The notes under the pieces were generated by a model. It saw only the letters and a program-made list of their open reading frames with translations, had not been told where the DNA came from and did not search any database. From Anaeramoeba flamelloides (lineage: Eukaryota > Metamonada > Anaeramoebidae): DNA of 64,000 bases. How positions within the stretch are numbered: position 1 is the first letter of the stretch; each line of letters begins with the position of its first letter. The stretch covers positions 15,268,001 to 15,332,000 of the forward strand of contig JANTQA010000032.1 of NCBI GenBank assembly GCA_027625915.1, in the 5' to 3' direction. A program made the translations under genes and the position numbers. This document shows, piece after piece, positions 36,651 to 48,579 of this stretch.

Positions 36651-39600
36651 TAATAATAATGATAATGATGATGATAATAATGATAATAATAATGATAATA
36701 ATAATAGTGATAATAACAAAAATAATTCAATTCAATTAGACTTTAAAAAAGCCCAAACAAAAAAAGAAAAAGGCAATGATTATTATCATAATAAAAATTA
36801 TAAAGAAGCTATAAAATATTATACCAAAGCAATTGAATTAATTCCTAAAGTTTTTTCAAAGGAATTATCTATTTATTATTCGAATAGAGCCGCAAGTTAT
36901 TTAATCTTTAAAAATTATATCAAAGTAATTGAAGACTGTACACTATCAATTCAATATAATAATGGGAATATTAAATCTTTATTTAGAAGATCAAAAGCAT
37001 ATTATGCTAAAAATGAATTAATAAAGGCAATGGATGATCTAAAAATAATTCTTTTAATCAATCCAAATAATCAGAATGCAAAAAAAACTTTGAATAGATA
37101 TCAACAAGAATATTTAAATAATAATAATAATAATGTTAGAGAGGTGAAGAGTGTTGAAAAGGGGGTGAGAGAACATGAGATAAGAGAGAAAGAGAAAAAA
37201 GAGAAAGAGAAAAAAGAGAAAGAGAAAAAAGAGAAAGAGAAAAAAGAGAAAGAGAAAAGAGAAAGAGAGAAAAGAGAAAGAGAGAATAGGGAAAGAGAGA
37301 AAAGAGAAAGTGAAAGGAAAAAAAAAGAAAAAGAAAAATCTGATTTGATCTGGGATTCGATTAAATCAAATAAAACAAATATTGAGAATTTTTGGAAAGA
37401 TCGAAATGTTAGGGAATCACAGTCAATTATTTCTATTCCAGATGGAATAATCAAAAAATATATTAAGCAATTTGAACCAAAAAAATCAAAAATAATTTTA
37501 AAAATATTTGATAACATTCCAGTAAAAAATATTTCACAAAATAAATCTAAGAAAAAAAGAAAAAAACAACAACGTAAAAAATCTATCCAAAATAAACTGT
37601 TAAATCAAATTAATAATTTAGAAATTTTAAAATTAGTGGAAAGAATAAAAATTAACAATCGAAATTTTAATGGAAATACTGAGTATTTGGAAATAAAGAA
37701 TCAACATAAATCAAATAATTATAATTTAAATAGAAATCACAATTATAATCATAATAATCATAATAAAAGATCGATCAAGAAAAATCAAAATAAAAAAAAT
37801 CAAATGAAAAATTCAGCGATTGAAAATATTAGACCAATACAAATTCACAGTTTTAAAAATACTTTTAATTCTCAAATTAATTCTTCTTGTAATTTTTATG
37901 TTACCTTTTCAGATATTACTTTTGGAAAAGAAACTAAAATTAAAATATTAAAATCAATTGAAAAAATGATTTCTTTTGCAAATATTCATTCAAATGAAGA
38001 AAAATTTAATGATCACTTGGAAAACCAATTTAACAAATTAATTAAAAGTCCAATTAATGATGAACAATTTGAAAATAATTTAATGAAAATCAAATTCAAA
38101 ATTCTACTTTGTAAATTATTTTATTGGGTTTTAGAAGAATACTATAGAATTGATTATGCTATTAGAAATTATGATTTTATACCAATCCCCTCAGAAAATT
38201 GGAAAAATGAAAAAAATGAAGAAATAAAGAAATTAATGCTCAATATTGACAGAAGATTAGTTTATCAAAAAAGAAAAAGAATTGAATATATTAATGATTT
38301 GAAGCTCAAGAATAATAATAAAAAAAATAAGCAATCAAATCAAAAGAATCAAAAAATTAAGAATAGTAATGACAATACAAATAAAATTAAGAATAAGAAG
38401 CAAAATAATAATAACAATAACAATAACAATAACAATAACAAGAAACAAAATAATAATAATGATAATCAAAATAATCAAATATTAAAAATATTAAATATTA
38501 ACTCAACTTATTCTAAAAATAAATTAAAAAAAATTTTTGGTAAATTTGGAAAAATTAAATCAATTGAAGTAAATCAAAAATTATCTTGTATTTTTATTAC
38601 CTTTTTTAATTATCAGTCAGTTGTTAATTCCTATAATTCTATAAAAGGGGAAACATTTTTAACTTTAAACTTCAACCAATTACAAATCATTAATGAATCA
38701 GAAAAATATTATTCTACAAAAAAAGAATTTTTTGATTATTACAAAGACGATATAATTATTGAAATGGAAATTTTATATAATAACATTCAAATAAATGATG
38801 TGTTAGAATTCTTTAAACCATTTCAAATTCAAAAAACAAATGTATTTCTTGCGAAAAACAAGATCAAGAACAAAAAAAAAAATTATCTATATATTTCTAA
38901 TCCCAATATGAAGATTGCAAGAAAGATTGTTTGCCAAAAAAATAATAATAAATTATATGGGAAACCTATTCAATTATCAATATTAAATAAAAAGCATGAA
39001 GATAATGATGCACATAACGACAATAAGTTGCAAAAAAAGAATAAATCTGATCAAAAAGAATCGAACCAGAAATTGAAGCATTGTAATAATGAAATTTCCA
39101 ATAATAATAAATATGTCCATAAAAAAAAAGTAAAAATAATAAAAAATGAAAAAATTCCTTATCCGGATGAAAAACTTTCTTCAATTATACCAACAATTAC
39201 TGGGAATGGAGAAACTCCAATCGAGATAACTTCTCAATTTGATTTCAAAACTTTAGTAAAAGAAAAAAATAAAAATCTAAACACAAAATCAAAAATTAAC
39301 AAAAATTTATCTACAAATAATCAATTTAATTTTATTACACATAATATTCAAAAAGTGAATAATAATAATAAGAATAATAAAAATTTAAAAGAATTTTCTA
39401 ATTCGATTTCTAATAATAATTTTCCGAACAAACAAAATTTATATAAAAATAATTTAAATTTGGATAATAATAATTTTTTTCAAAACAATATATTACAACC
39501 ACAACAAAAGCAACAGACAAGATTTTTTCCTTATAATAATAATAATAATAATAATAATGAAAATGAAAATAATAATACGTATTATTTTAATAATAATAAC

Positions 39601-40191
39601 AATAAAATTAATAATACTAATTTTAATAACTTTAATATTTTTCATTATAATAATAATGTTAATAATACTTCCAGTAATCTTTCGTCTATGAAAACAAACA
39701 ATAATATTATTAATAATAGTAATAACAAGTCAACACAATCAACAAGAAAAATCCCAATTGGAAATTTATATAAGCCTATCAAGCTAAATAAAAATTATTT
39801 CGCTTCAAGATTTTTTCCAAATAAAAAGTCAATAAATTTAAATAATAACAATTCAAACTTTGCCAAAAATAATAAAAATGATGATAGTTTAATGAAATCA
39901 TATGATTTTTCAAAATTAACAAATATGAGAAAAAATAATTCATCAAATGGTGTTGATTCAAGTTTTTCTAATGAATTGGATTCTTCTTTTCCATCTCCAA
40001 AACAAATTTTATTTCAAAAAAATTTAAAAAGTAAACAAAAAAATTTATCTAAAAAAATTAGTTCGCCCCCAAAACTTGAATTAAATTCATTTTTAAATAG
40101 TTGGAATAATAGAAATTACCAAAACCAGAATTCAAACTTTAATGGGTATGGCGGAATCTTTTTATCTAAAAAACACTTATTTAAAAATTAA
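26047..40191 (+). CDS. ST7-like / TPR / RRM fusion protein, 1791 aa
   Basis: Two exons: 26047-26362 and 35132-40191, joined in phase 1 across an 8769-nt intron (GTAACA...TCTTTAG). Neither part alone is complete, but together they follow the core of suppressor of tumorigenicity 7. Exon 1 has RALKINPECNVALMYLGDQ (family: ALEINECATAYILLAEEE). Exon 2 has KYEEALKGYYEIFR, LLEMSRIKELNCFLKQISDD and AIEFNEHVPLYLLGKKKIF (family: AVEFNPHVPKYLLEMKSLI). The ST7 membrane segments are absent. Then come ENENKNK repeats (about 410-440), a long Asn run (about 581-635), a three-unit TPR domain (about 642-770, KEKGNDYYHNKNYKEAIKYY), a KEKEK charged helix (about 775-846), a helical block (about 1026-1165), one clear RRM (about 1221-1291; RNP2 ILKILNI, RNP1-like SCIFITF), a weaker second RRM (about 1313-1390) and an Asn-rich tail. 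Role unknown; an RNA-linked scaffold is inference. Confidence 0.78.
26920..27147. mobile_element. Small MITE-like repeat, family E copy 2
   Basis: Matches 21578-21809 and 27554-27784: starts ACTATTTGTTGCAAAATTAA, contains TTTCATTCAGCTTTCC, and ends with GAATGAAAATTTTGATCTTT. Lies in the intron of the ST7-like gene. Confidence 0.6.
27554..27784. mobile_element. Small MITE-like repeat, family E copy 3
   Basis: Same unit and orientation as 26920-27147, 400 bp downstream in the same intron. It has ACTATTTGTTGCAAAATAAA at the left and GGAAAGCTGAATGAAAATTT at the right. Confidence 0.6.
28045..28749. mobile_element. Non-autonomous DNA transposon, family B copy 2
   Basis: A 705-bp partner of 10111-10827 in the same orientation. 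The left end is TAAACTCTTTTTCAAATAAA and the right end complements it. Near-identical blocks such as TTTATTTGAAATGAGAAATC are shared. It lies in the 8.8-kb intron. Confidence 0.75.
32030..32085. mobile_element. Single-ended fragment of the CACATG hairpin family
   Basis: GCAAAAAGTGATGTCTTAAT and the following TTTTAAGTTTTTTTACTAAA match the arm of the 405-bp element at 40985-41389. No second arm is present nearby, so this is a truncated or decayed copy. Confidence 0.6.
32240..34720 (+). mobile_element. Decayed LINE (non-LTR retrotransposon) in an intron
   Basis: Translation in shifting frames gives reverse-transcriptase landmarks in the right order. They are an NYWPTSINQS stretch (family NYRPISL) near 32325, MIDLAKCFGSI (family DLSKAFD) near 32545, QRGPLSPIIFALISHFL near 32680, and FADDLILI, the catalytic box, near 32770. 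Far downstream (near 34530) CTLCLKYEHKEI followed by DHFLW resembles the zinc-binding C-terminal end of LINE ORF2. Stops and frameshifts interrupt all frames, so it is a fossil. It is split by the family K repeat at 33940-34375. No endonuclease domain or poly-A tail was recognised. The segment at about 33050-33260 matches 63750-63990, a second copy. Confidence 0.7.
33940..34375. repeat. Compound inverted repeat, family K copy 2
   Basis: Modules such as GAGTTTTCTGTTTATTTGG, complements of these, and the hairpin CCGTTAGCTTTTCCAGAATT to AAATTCTGGAAAAGCTAGGC, followed by CACTCTACGG repeats. The hairpin and CACTCTAC tail recur at 41390-41500. It appears inserted into the LINE remnant. Confidence 0.65.
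36559..36648 (+). repeat. (AAT)30 microsatellite, in-frame poly-Asn
   Basis: Thirty perfect AAT codons in the ST7-like fusion gene, followed by mixed GAT/AAT codons to about 36714. The purity suggests recent slippage and probable length variation between strains. Confidence 0.95.
37185..37320 (+). repeat. 15-bp tandem repeat encoding KEKEK helix
   Basis: Tandem GAGAAAGAGAAAAAA units, decaying to GAGAAAGAGAAAAG and variants. They encode an (EKEKK)n charged helix just after the TPR domain. The unit length keeps the frame. Confidence 0.85.
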
Positions 40192-40559
40192 TATGATGTT
40201 TTATGTCTTCATTTACATTAAATTTTTAAAATATGATCACAAAATTTTGATCTTAATAAATATCTTTATTTATTCAACCCAAATTATAAATTCGCAATCT
40301 TGAAAATAAAAAACCAAAAAGTTGGGAGGACAGATACTATCTTTTTAAAATAAAATTCAATTAATTACTCTTTTATTTTTTTTAATATTCTTTTTTTGAA
40401 TTGTGATTAAATGTGTGATGAATTATGAGATAATATGCAATTTTTCATATTAGAATACTTTTTATTCAAATAACAAAGCAATCTTCATATTTAAAAATAA
40501 TGTTTTCTTATTTTATTTATTTTTGAAAAGAGAAAATTACTTTTCTTCATTGTGTTGTT
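40192..40559. other. Intergenic, 3' flank of the fusion gene
   Basis: AT-rich sequence with AATAAATATC near 40256, a possible polyadenylation signal. No gene is seen. Confidence 0.4.
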
Positions 40560-41930
40560 AGGTTTTTTTTTTTAAATTGAGAAATAAAAGCTGTTGATGG
40601 GTTTTACTCAGTTCTTTTGATTTCTGGAAAAGCGCAGTTAGGTTTTTTTGAGTTTTTTGTTTATTTGGAAAAATCAATATTATTTGGTTAGGCTTTTTTT
40701 TAAGTTTTCTATTTATTTAGAAAATCAATAGATTTTCTTTAGGTTTTTTTTATTTTTCGTAATAAACCGAAAATTTTATTAAAATTTTCTGTTTATTTCA
40801 AAAAGTAAAAAAAACCCAGAACACTTCTTAAATAAAATAGAAAACCTCAAAAAAACCTAGAACACTTAACAGAATAGAACAGAAACCTCAAGAAAGCTGT
40901 CGTTAGTTTTTTTTTTATTTTAAAGAAATTCAAAGAAAATTTATTAAATTGTCTATTTATTTCAAAAATTAAAAAAAACTGCCGCACATGTCCAAAAAGT
41001 GATGTCTGAATATTTTAAGTTTTTTTACTAAATTTGCTATTTTTCCAAAAACTATAAAACTTTTCCTATGCGCCCCGACGGGAGAGGTTTCTTGTTGAAA
41101 AACTTGAGGTTAATAATCGCAAAACTATTCATTTAATGATCAAATAAAAATATTTGGTTGTTTTTGTTTTCTGATTTCTGAAAATTATTTTGGATTTTTG
41201 AATTTCTGTTTCAACCCCAAACATTTTTATTTGATCATTAAATGAATAGTTTTGCGATTATTAACCTCAAGTTTTTCAACAAGAAACCTCTCCCGTCGGG
41301 GCGCATAGGAAAAGTTTTATAGTTTTTGGAAAAATAGCAAATTTAGTAAAAAAACTTAAAATATTCAGACATCACTTTTTGGACATGTGCGTTAGCTATT
41401 CCAGATTTCAAAAGAATTGAGTAAAATCTATGATTTTTTTCCATTCTTTTAAATTCTGGAAAAGCTAGGCACTCTACAGCACTTCACAGCACTTGACTAC
41501 ACTTAAAGTTAGGTTATCCAGAATTTAAAAGAATTGAGTTAAAATCATATGATTTTTCCTCCATTTTTTTGAATTATGGAAAAGTTAACAGCTGTTTTTT
41601 AATTTATATTTTGAAATAAACTAAAATTTTAATAAATTTTCGGTTTATTTCGAAAAATAAAAAAAACCTAACGAAAATTGATAGATTTCACAAATAAAAC
41701 AGAAAACCTCAAGAAAACCTAGACACTCTGCGGCACTCTAGGGACATTTTCGTTATGTTCATTTTAATTTCAAGAAATAACTTGAAAATTTATTTAATTT
41801 TTAGTTTATTTCAAAATATAAATTAAAAAACAGCTCTTAACTTTTCCATAATTCAAAAGAATAAAGAAAAATCTTTAATTGTTTTCTCTTCGTTTAAATT
41901 CTGGAAAACAGAGTTAACTCAATCTTTAAT
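40560..41930. repeat. Compound inverted repeat, family K copy 3
   Basis: The longest copy of the family K mosaic. It has multiple GAGTTTTCTGTTTATTT-like modules and complements, and two hairpins of the type CCAGAATTTAAAAGAATTGA to AATTCTGGAAAAG, with CACTCTACAGCACTT tails. It is interrupted by the 405-bp hairpin element at 40985-41389. Confidence 0.65.
40985..41389. mobile_element. 405-bp hairpin MITE with near-perfect arms
   Basis: Starts CACATGTCCAAAAAGTGATG and ends with its complement. Each arm is about 167 bp and I find no mismatch between them until the loop. The arms include a GC-rich block, TGCGCCCCGACGGGAGAGG. Flanking CG on both sides (40983-40984, 41390-41391) could be a 2-bp target duplication. 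Comparison with 34258 (GCCGTTAGCTTTTCC) shows the empty site would read GCCGTTAGC. Identical arms imply a recent insertion. Confidence 0.85.
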
Positions 41931-42662
41931 ATTAATCTTTTTTTTTATATTTAATTTTTATTCGAAAAAGAAAGCTTTTTCAAAACTATTATTTATTGTA
42001 TATTCAAGTAAATATCTAAAAGTTGAATTAAAATACAATTATTATTCCAAGTTAATTTTAATCTTTTACAACAAAAATAACCGTATTCTCTCAAATAGAC
42101 ATTGGAAAATCATAGCAATACTAACTACAATAAATACAATAGCTGCAAGTATTTGAAATTAATGGATGATGATTATATTATTAATTAACTGAATCAGTAA
42201 AAATACTGAAAGATTGGTTAAAGTATTAGTTTTTTCAAACTTGAATTTTACATTTTATATATTCAAATTAATACCCCCTTAATAAAATTTTGATATATAA
42301 AAATAACAATCTCATAATTTTCAAGAATTACAGACTGAAATTTGATCAAAAATAGAACAAGAAAAGCTTTTATAAATATCTTAATATTTCAAGGCCTAAT
42401 AACCACATAAATAATACTCAACATTAACTATCAAAAAAATTAAAATGTGTTTTTACAATTACAACTTTTTTTTATGGATAGTTCTGAATAATTATTAAAC
42501 ACAATCATTTTGAATTGACTTAAAGCAGTGTTCAAGAAAATAGATACTTTTTAGAAAGCAATTTTCTTCTAAAACCTCAAAACATAAAACATGACTTTTC
42601 ATTTTTTGTTCAAAATATTTTATATTTAAAACAAAACAATTTCATTGGCTTTAAAGTCTACC
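41931..42662. other. Intergenic, 5' flank of the LEM-domain gene
   Basis: AT-rich spacer. There is no gene and no recognisable regulatory motif. It becomes A-rich in the last 100 bases before the ATG at 42663. Confidence 0.4.
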
Positions 42663-45600
42663 ATGACAACAGATCCAAATCAGCTAACAATTAAAGAATT
42701 AAAATCTGAGATCATTAGGCTTGGAGGTAGAATGAAATTGCCTGTAAATAACGAAAACAGAGAAACATATTTCAAGATTTTTAATGATTTAAAAAATTCA
42801 AACAACAGGACTAATTTTGGTTATGAGAATAAGAATGCAACAACTCAGAATAAACCAAACCCAAAAGAAAATTCTGATCAGTTCGATTTCCGTGATGTGA
42901 TCCTTCAAATAGATATGAAGGCCAAAAGAAAAAAAATGAAAAAAAAACAAAAACAAAAGCAAAAACAGAAACAAAAGCAAAAGCAAAATGACTATGAGTT
43001 TTACCAAAATAGTAATTCAATCACTCAACAACCACTAAGGATTGGAAAAAAAACAAACCAAAACAATACCACCATGAAAGATCAAAAAAGAGTTCCAAGA
43101 ATAATACAAAACTATAACCCATTATTTACACCACAACCAAAGCAAAATTATAATTCAGCAACACTTCAGCCATTTAGTAAAACGGAAACAAAAGGTTATG
43201 ATAAATACAAACCAAGACAACGGTCAAATACGATGAACGATCAAAAACCAATTGCATTCCCAGAGTTTGCATATGGTAAACACAAAAAAAGAAATAAAAA
43301 ACAAAATAAAACAACTAATATTCAAGTAAATGAAAATGATAACCAAAATTATGTCCACAAGAATCAAAAAAGAAAAGAGGTATATAAATCAGTTTTTTTT
43401 AATTATTATCTTCCAGAATTTTCTTTTTTTTTGTTGTTTTTCACGTCGATATTGGAATATTAAATTTGAAAAATATTCACTTCAAAATTTCTTTTTTTTT
43501 AAAAAAAGTTTTCTTTTGATACCAAAAAAATCCAAGAAATTGATTGAAATTTGTGATCTCTATTTATTTGTTTGGTACTTATTGGTTATATTTAATGGTT
43601 CTTTTTTGTTTTCTATATTGGGCGAAAGAAGAACCCTAAATGAAGAGAATATTTCAAAATTGAAAAAAGAGAAATTTTTAAAAGTTAAAATTCCAACTTA
43701 AGGACCATTCATATTTTATACTCTGTGAGGATTAAAATGCAATACCCTAACCATTAAAAATGATTTCAAAGAATTCCAATTAAAGGAAAGAAAAAATATT
43801 ACAAATTTTTGAGGATTTTAAAAGTATTTAAATAAAAACCTTTATTGATCCGAAAACTTTAATAAATTTCCAAACAAAACAAAGCAAATTTATATTCAAT
43901 GATTTTTTTTTTTTTAATATTGTGACTTGACCTGTCCTAATTATTTTCGAGTATATTTGGTACATTTGTCAGTAAACTATATTGTGATTGAAAATAATTT
44001 TGATAGATCGTTGCATAGTGAGATTTCCATTTTCAAGATAAATTTCGAATTTGGTTAGCAAAAGTGTTTACTATAATGTAAGAAAATTCCCAAAAAAAAA
44101 AATCCAAATCATTATTACTATTATCGGAGAAGTTCAAATTACACTTTAGATGCCCTTTTATTTACATTTCTAAAAAGAAATTTAAGCATAAAATCATAGG
44201 GTTCACATTTATCCATGGTAATTACACACCCAAATTATTTTTATCTTGAAAAATCCAAAAACACAAATTGAAGCCAAAAAAGAAAAAAAAAATTAATTTA
44301 AATCTTAAGGGATTAAAGGATTAGCGTCTCCATAGATTCTTCTCTAATTAAATTATCTTGTAATTGGGTATAAATGATATTAATTCTACATTGTTCACAT
44401 GGTTTTAAAAAAAATCTATTATAATTATTATTGCACAATAAATTATTACATGATTTTCTAATGATCTATTAAAAAAATTTTCATTTTGGAAATTTTTTTT
44501 TAAAATTCCTTTTCCAAAATCTATAAAATAGAAACTCAAAATAATAGTATTCCAGTATTTAATAATTAATCTTTAGAACTTCTAAAAAAATCTATTTTTT
44601 TAATTTCAAAGATTAACTCAATAATCATCAACATAAAACCCAAAGAACTGATTATTTTGGTTTACTTTTTATGAAACTAATTGTAACAAAAGTATATTTC
44701 TAATATTTCAGAAATAATTTGCCAAAAGAATTTAATTATTTAATTTTTTAAAAAAAATTGAATTTTTTAGCGATTAATCTACATTTCGAGGCAAATTTAA
44801 GAAAGATATTATCCAACTTTGGAAGTCTGAATATTGGTAATTTAACCTTTAAATTTGTGAAGGATGTAGATTGTTTTCTGGAATTCTTTGAGTTTTTTAC
44901 TAATAAAAGGATCATTTTTAATTCATGAGATCAACAAATAGTACTAATTGACCATTTGATTTTTTAGAGACATTTGAACCATTTTGCACTCATGTGATTT
45001 GTACCTAATAACGGAATATTTTGATCTTAGACTTCTCCTTGGTAGGCACTAATCCCTTAAGAGGAGTTTATAATAAACAATTTGTTTAAATAAAAAAAAA
45101 ACTCAATATATCTTTTAATTAAAAACACACAAAATCACAACCACGATACTTTTGGTTAATTGGGTTTAGTTTGATAATGGTTCATGAATGTTCATTTGGT
45201 GATCGTGGTTATTTATTTTTTGTCATTTCCTTTTTTTTTTTTCATTTAGTTTTTTTTTTTTTTGTAACCCTTGATATTTTTTGCCTTTTTTTTTTATTTT
45301 CAAGTTACACATATCTTTGTGTTCCAGTATCTCAGTGTTAACAAGTAACCACTTTATCCTTTTCCACTCTGTAATTCTTCTTTATGTTATAAAGAAAATT
45401 CGGGCATAGGGAAAAACTGGAAAAAAATAAAATATAAGAAAATATCAATAACATCTATTTTTAAATTAATAAGAATAGAAGAGTATGTATAACTTCTTTA
45501 AAAAAGTCTTTGCAAAGTTCATTTTCAACTTGATTAATTTTTTTTACTTTTTTTCAAAAAAAAAAAACTACAAAAGATCGACTATTTGATGTTTTATATC

Positions 45601-48579
45601 ATATTTTGGATAAAATGATATATAAATTTCCAATCCACTACAATAAAATTTTCAGATTTATTGATTTTAATTTTCTAATACTTAAAGTATATTTAGAAAT
45701 GTAAAATTTAAATAACAATTGACTTTAAACTAATTTTCAATTTGTAGTTTTTGATACTGATAAATTCAAATAAATTTCAAAAATATTTTAGTTCAAGTTC
45801 CATTTTGTAATCCTAATTAACGTAACTTTTAAAACAAACAACCCAAGAGAAAGAATCTTTTGAAGGAAAACCAATTTTACAAAGTTTCTTAACATTTAAA
45901 CCAATTAAATGCTTTATTCAAAGCTTGTGTAAAAAAATTTGTAAAATGGAAAATGAAGCAAAACTTTTTCAGATCTTTATTTAAATTTATCAGTTACATG
46001 GACTGATCATATCATAAAAATGATAAATCCATTTTTTTTTTTTTGGAAAAATGGAAAAACTCGGGTAAGATAAGAAGAATTAGAAATCACCCTACATAGC
46101 AATAAATAAAAAAAACAAAAATCCATTTTTTCAAATTTGGCAATAGACAAATAAAAAATCGATCTAACTTTTCTTTTAAAGAATAGTGCTTAAATCAAAT
46201 TCTATTTTCATTTATTTTAATTTAATTGCAATAACTGGAAATTTTTATCCTTTGAATTTTCAAATATAAATTTGCAATCAAAATCTAAAACAATACAAAT
46301 AAAATAGTCAAAAAAAAACGACATTTTGGTTTACTGTAGATTAATTAACTTGGGTTATCATTGTATTCATATCTAACTGAATTCAAAATTGTTAACACAA
46401 TTAAACCAGTTAAAAGGATAACAATAATACAATTTCATTCAAATCGGAAATAATTTTGATTTTTTGTAAATATGAATATCATTTTTTCAGTTTTTGTTTT
46501 TGGATTTTCATTTCATTTTTTCCAATTACGTAATATATTTACATTCAATCAAAAAAATTATTTTAAAAGAATTCAACTTTAAACAAATTTCAATCATTCA
46601 AATATAAAAACTAAAATAAAATTAGTTGATGGCGTATACCATTTTATTCATCAACAAATATTAGTAAAATTTCAGCATATTTCCAATTTAGTTTTTTTTT
46701 CATGATCTTCCAAAATTATTGGCATTAAATCAAGTTTAAAATTTCCCTGTGTTTGTATCTCTTTCTAGACACTCTTTGAATTAGAAGACACAAATTTATT
46801 CACTTCAAAATTCTCTCACTACTGGATTAATTTTTTTTTTTTTTTTTTATAACCTTTAACAATAAATACCCTTCAAACTTTTGGCACATAGTATTTTATT
46901 CTGATTGATAATTATTTATTTTTTTTTTTGTGGGTATTGTACATGATAAATTATTAACATTTCAATTATCCTCGTAGTTCTAATATAATGTTTACCATTA
47001 AAATTTATTTATAATTTTTTTTTTTTTTACAAAAAAATGAATTTTGGTGTTAAAAAATTTGAATAGGGGTTTATATATCTTATTCTAATGTTTTTTTTTT
47101 TTTTTTTGCTACTTAATTAATCTAAATTATATAACCTAAAACTAATCCTTTTCGTTTTTATTATTTTCGATTATACTATTAAATTAAAATTATGAACTTT
47201 TTTTTTTTTTAATTTCTTAAAAATAGTTCAAAAAACAAAGTAATAATATTAATCAATATAACGTGTCAAATTACAATAATAAAAGTTTAACCCCAAATCA
47301 TATATCAAGAAAACCCATAATTTCGACAAACAATAATTATTATTATCGTACAGAGCCTATAAATAGGTACAAAGCACAATCACCAGAAATTATTATTGAT
47401 GGAGGTGAAGGAGAAGATGAAGGTGAAGAAAGTTCATTTTCAGATTTAGATTCTGATCCTGAGGTATCACCTGAACAAGGTAAATCAGAAAATGTTAACA
47501 TTGATAGTGAAGATATTCTCGGTAGTGATAAGGATGTTGATACTGATATCGATATTGGTATCGATAGTGATAGTGATAATGGGAATGAAAATAGAAATGG
47601 AAATATAATAAAAAAAAATTATAAATTATTTATATTTGCTGGTTTTATTTTATTAATTGGTATTTTAATCTTTCATAGCCCTTCAAAAAAAAATGAGAAT
47701 GATAATAAATTATATTGTGATTCTTTTCCAGATGTAATAAACTTTGAAAATGATGATTCGGCTTGTAAATTATGCCCATTGAATGGGATGTGTTCTGATG
47801 GGAAATTACAGTATTGTGAAGAGGGTTATATTAAACACAATAAACAATGTCAACCGGATTTGCAAATTTATACGTTGATAACTGAAGATATTCTTGAAAT
47901 TCTGACAAGAATGCAAATTTTGCATGTTTGTGAAAAAATGGATCCAAATGACAAAAGTTATTACATGACAGAGGAGCAGTTGACAACAGAATTATTAAGG
48001 CTTCAAAAGTATTCATTGAATTCGATCTTTCGCTGGTTTAAAGACTTTGATCCAAATTATCGAAAAAATCCAAATTTGAATCTAATATCTTATCAAAACA
48101 GTTTATTTTTCTTATTACAAAAGCCAATACTGCCTTTTCAATGTCACATGAAAATCATTTTAAAGCAATATTTAATTAGTATCATTTTTTTGATGATAAT
48201 AATGTTCGTTTTAATAATGTATACCCTGAAAGTTTATTCGAAAAAAAGTTTACAAAGGAAATCAGAATTAATAACAGACGAAATAATCGAAATGTTAAAA
48301 GAACAGAAAAAAATCGGCACTTCTTCAAAAGTTCCACCTTATCTTATAATTAACCATGTAAGAGATAATAAAATTAGCCCTAAAGATTCAAAAGGTCGAA
48401 GATTGCTTTGGCCAAAAGTTTTGGGGTTAATACACAAAGACTCTAGAATATCAAACAAAACAATGAAACTTAATGGCGACCAAATAAATGTTTGGGAGTG
48501 GATAGATAATATTGTAATTGCTCAAAGTACTGAAGAAAAGACAGAAGTGAAAAATGTTAAAAATGAAATTATAAAATAA
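42663..48579 (+). CDS. LEM-domain inner nuclear membrane protein (Heh/Src1/MAN1)
   Basis: Two exons, 42663-43379 and 47227-48579, joined in phase 0 across a 3847-nt intron (GTATAT...AAAATAG). The product is 689 aa. Residues about 5-47 form a LEM/HeH motif (QLTIKELKSEIIRLG, then NRETYFKIFNDL), the helix-extension-helix that binds BAF or chromatin. A long basic, Asn/Lys/Gln-rich nucleoplasmic linker with a KQKQKQ run follows, then an acidic Asp/Ser stretch. TM1 is at about 374-393 (IFAGFILLIGILIF). The lumenal part has paired Cys (CKLCPLNGMCSDGKLQYC). TM2 is at about 554-576. A C-terminal nucleoplasmic winged-helix-like part has GRRLLWPKVLGLI and DQINVWEWIDN. This order defines the Man1-Src1 C-terminal family (yeast Heh1/Src1, animal LEMD2/MAN1), which tethers chromatin and helps ESCRT seal the nuclear envelope. 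No RRM follows, so it is LEMD2/Heh-like. Exon 2 has no usable ATG, which supports the joining. Confidence 0.85.
43380..47226 (+). other. 3.8-kb intron of the LEM-domain gene
   Basis: Starts GTATAT at 43380 and ends in a T-rich tract and AAAATAG at 47226. Contains a repeat near 43440-43640 (also near 31440-31620, with TTTGTTTGGTACTT) and, at 43790-43880, a fragment of the repeat found at 6390-6660. The rest is AT-rich with long T runs. No nested gene is seen. Confidence 0.7.

Noticed and set aside
36516-36719. Minus-strand poly-Leu frame
   Set aside because: It is simply the complement of the (AAT)30 repeat.
43330-43701. 123-codon frame at the exon 1 / intron boundary of the LEM gene
   Set aside because: It is out of frame with the LEM exon. 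Past the GTATAT donor it runs into intronic repeat sequence also seen near 31500.
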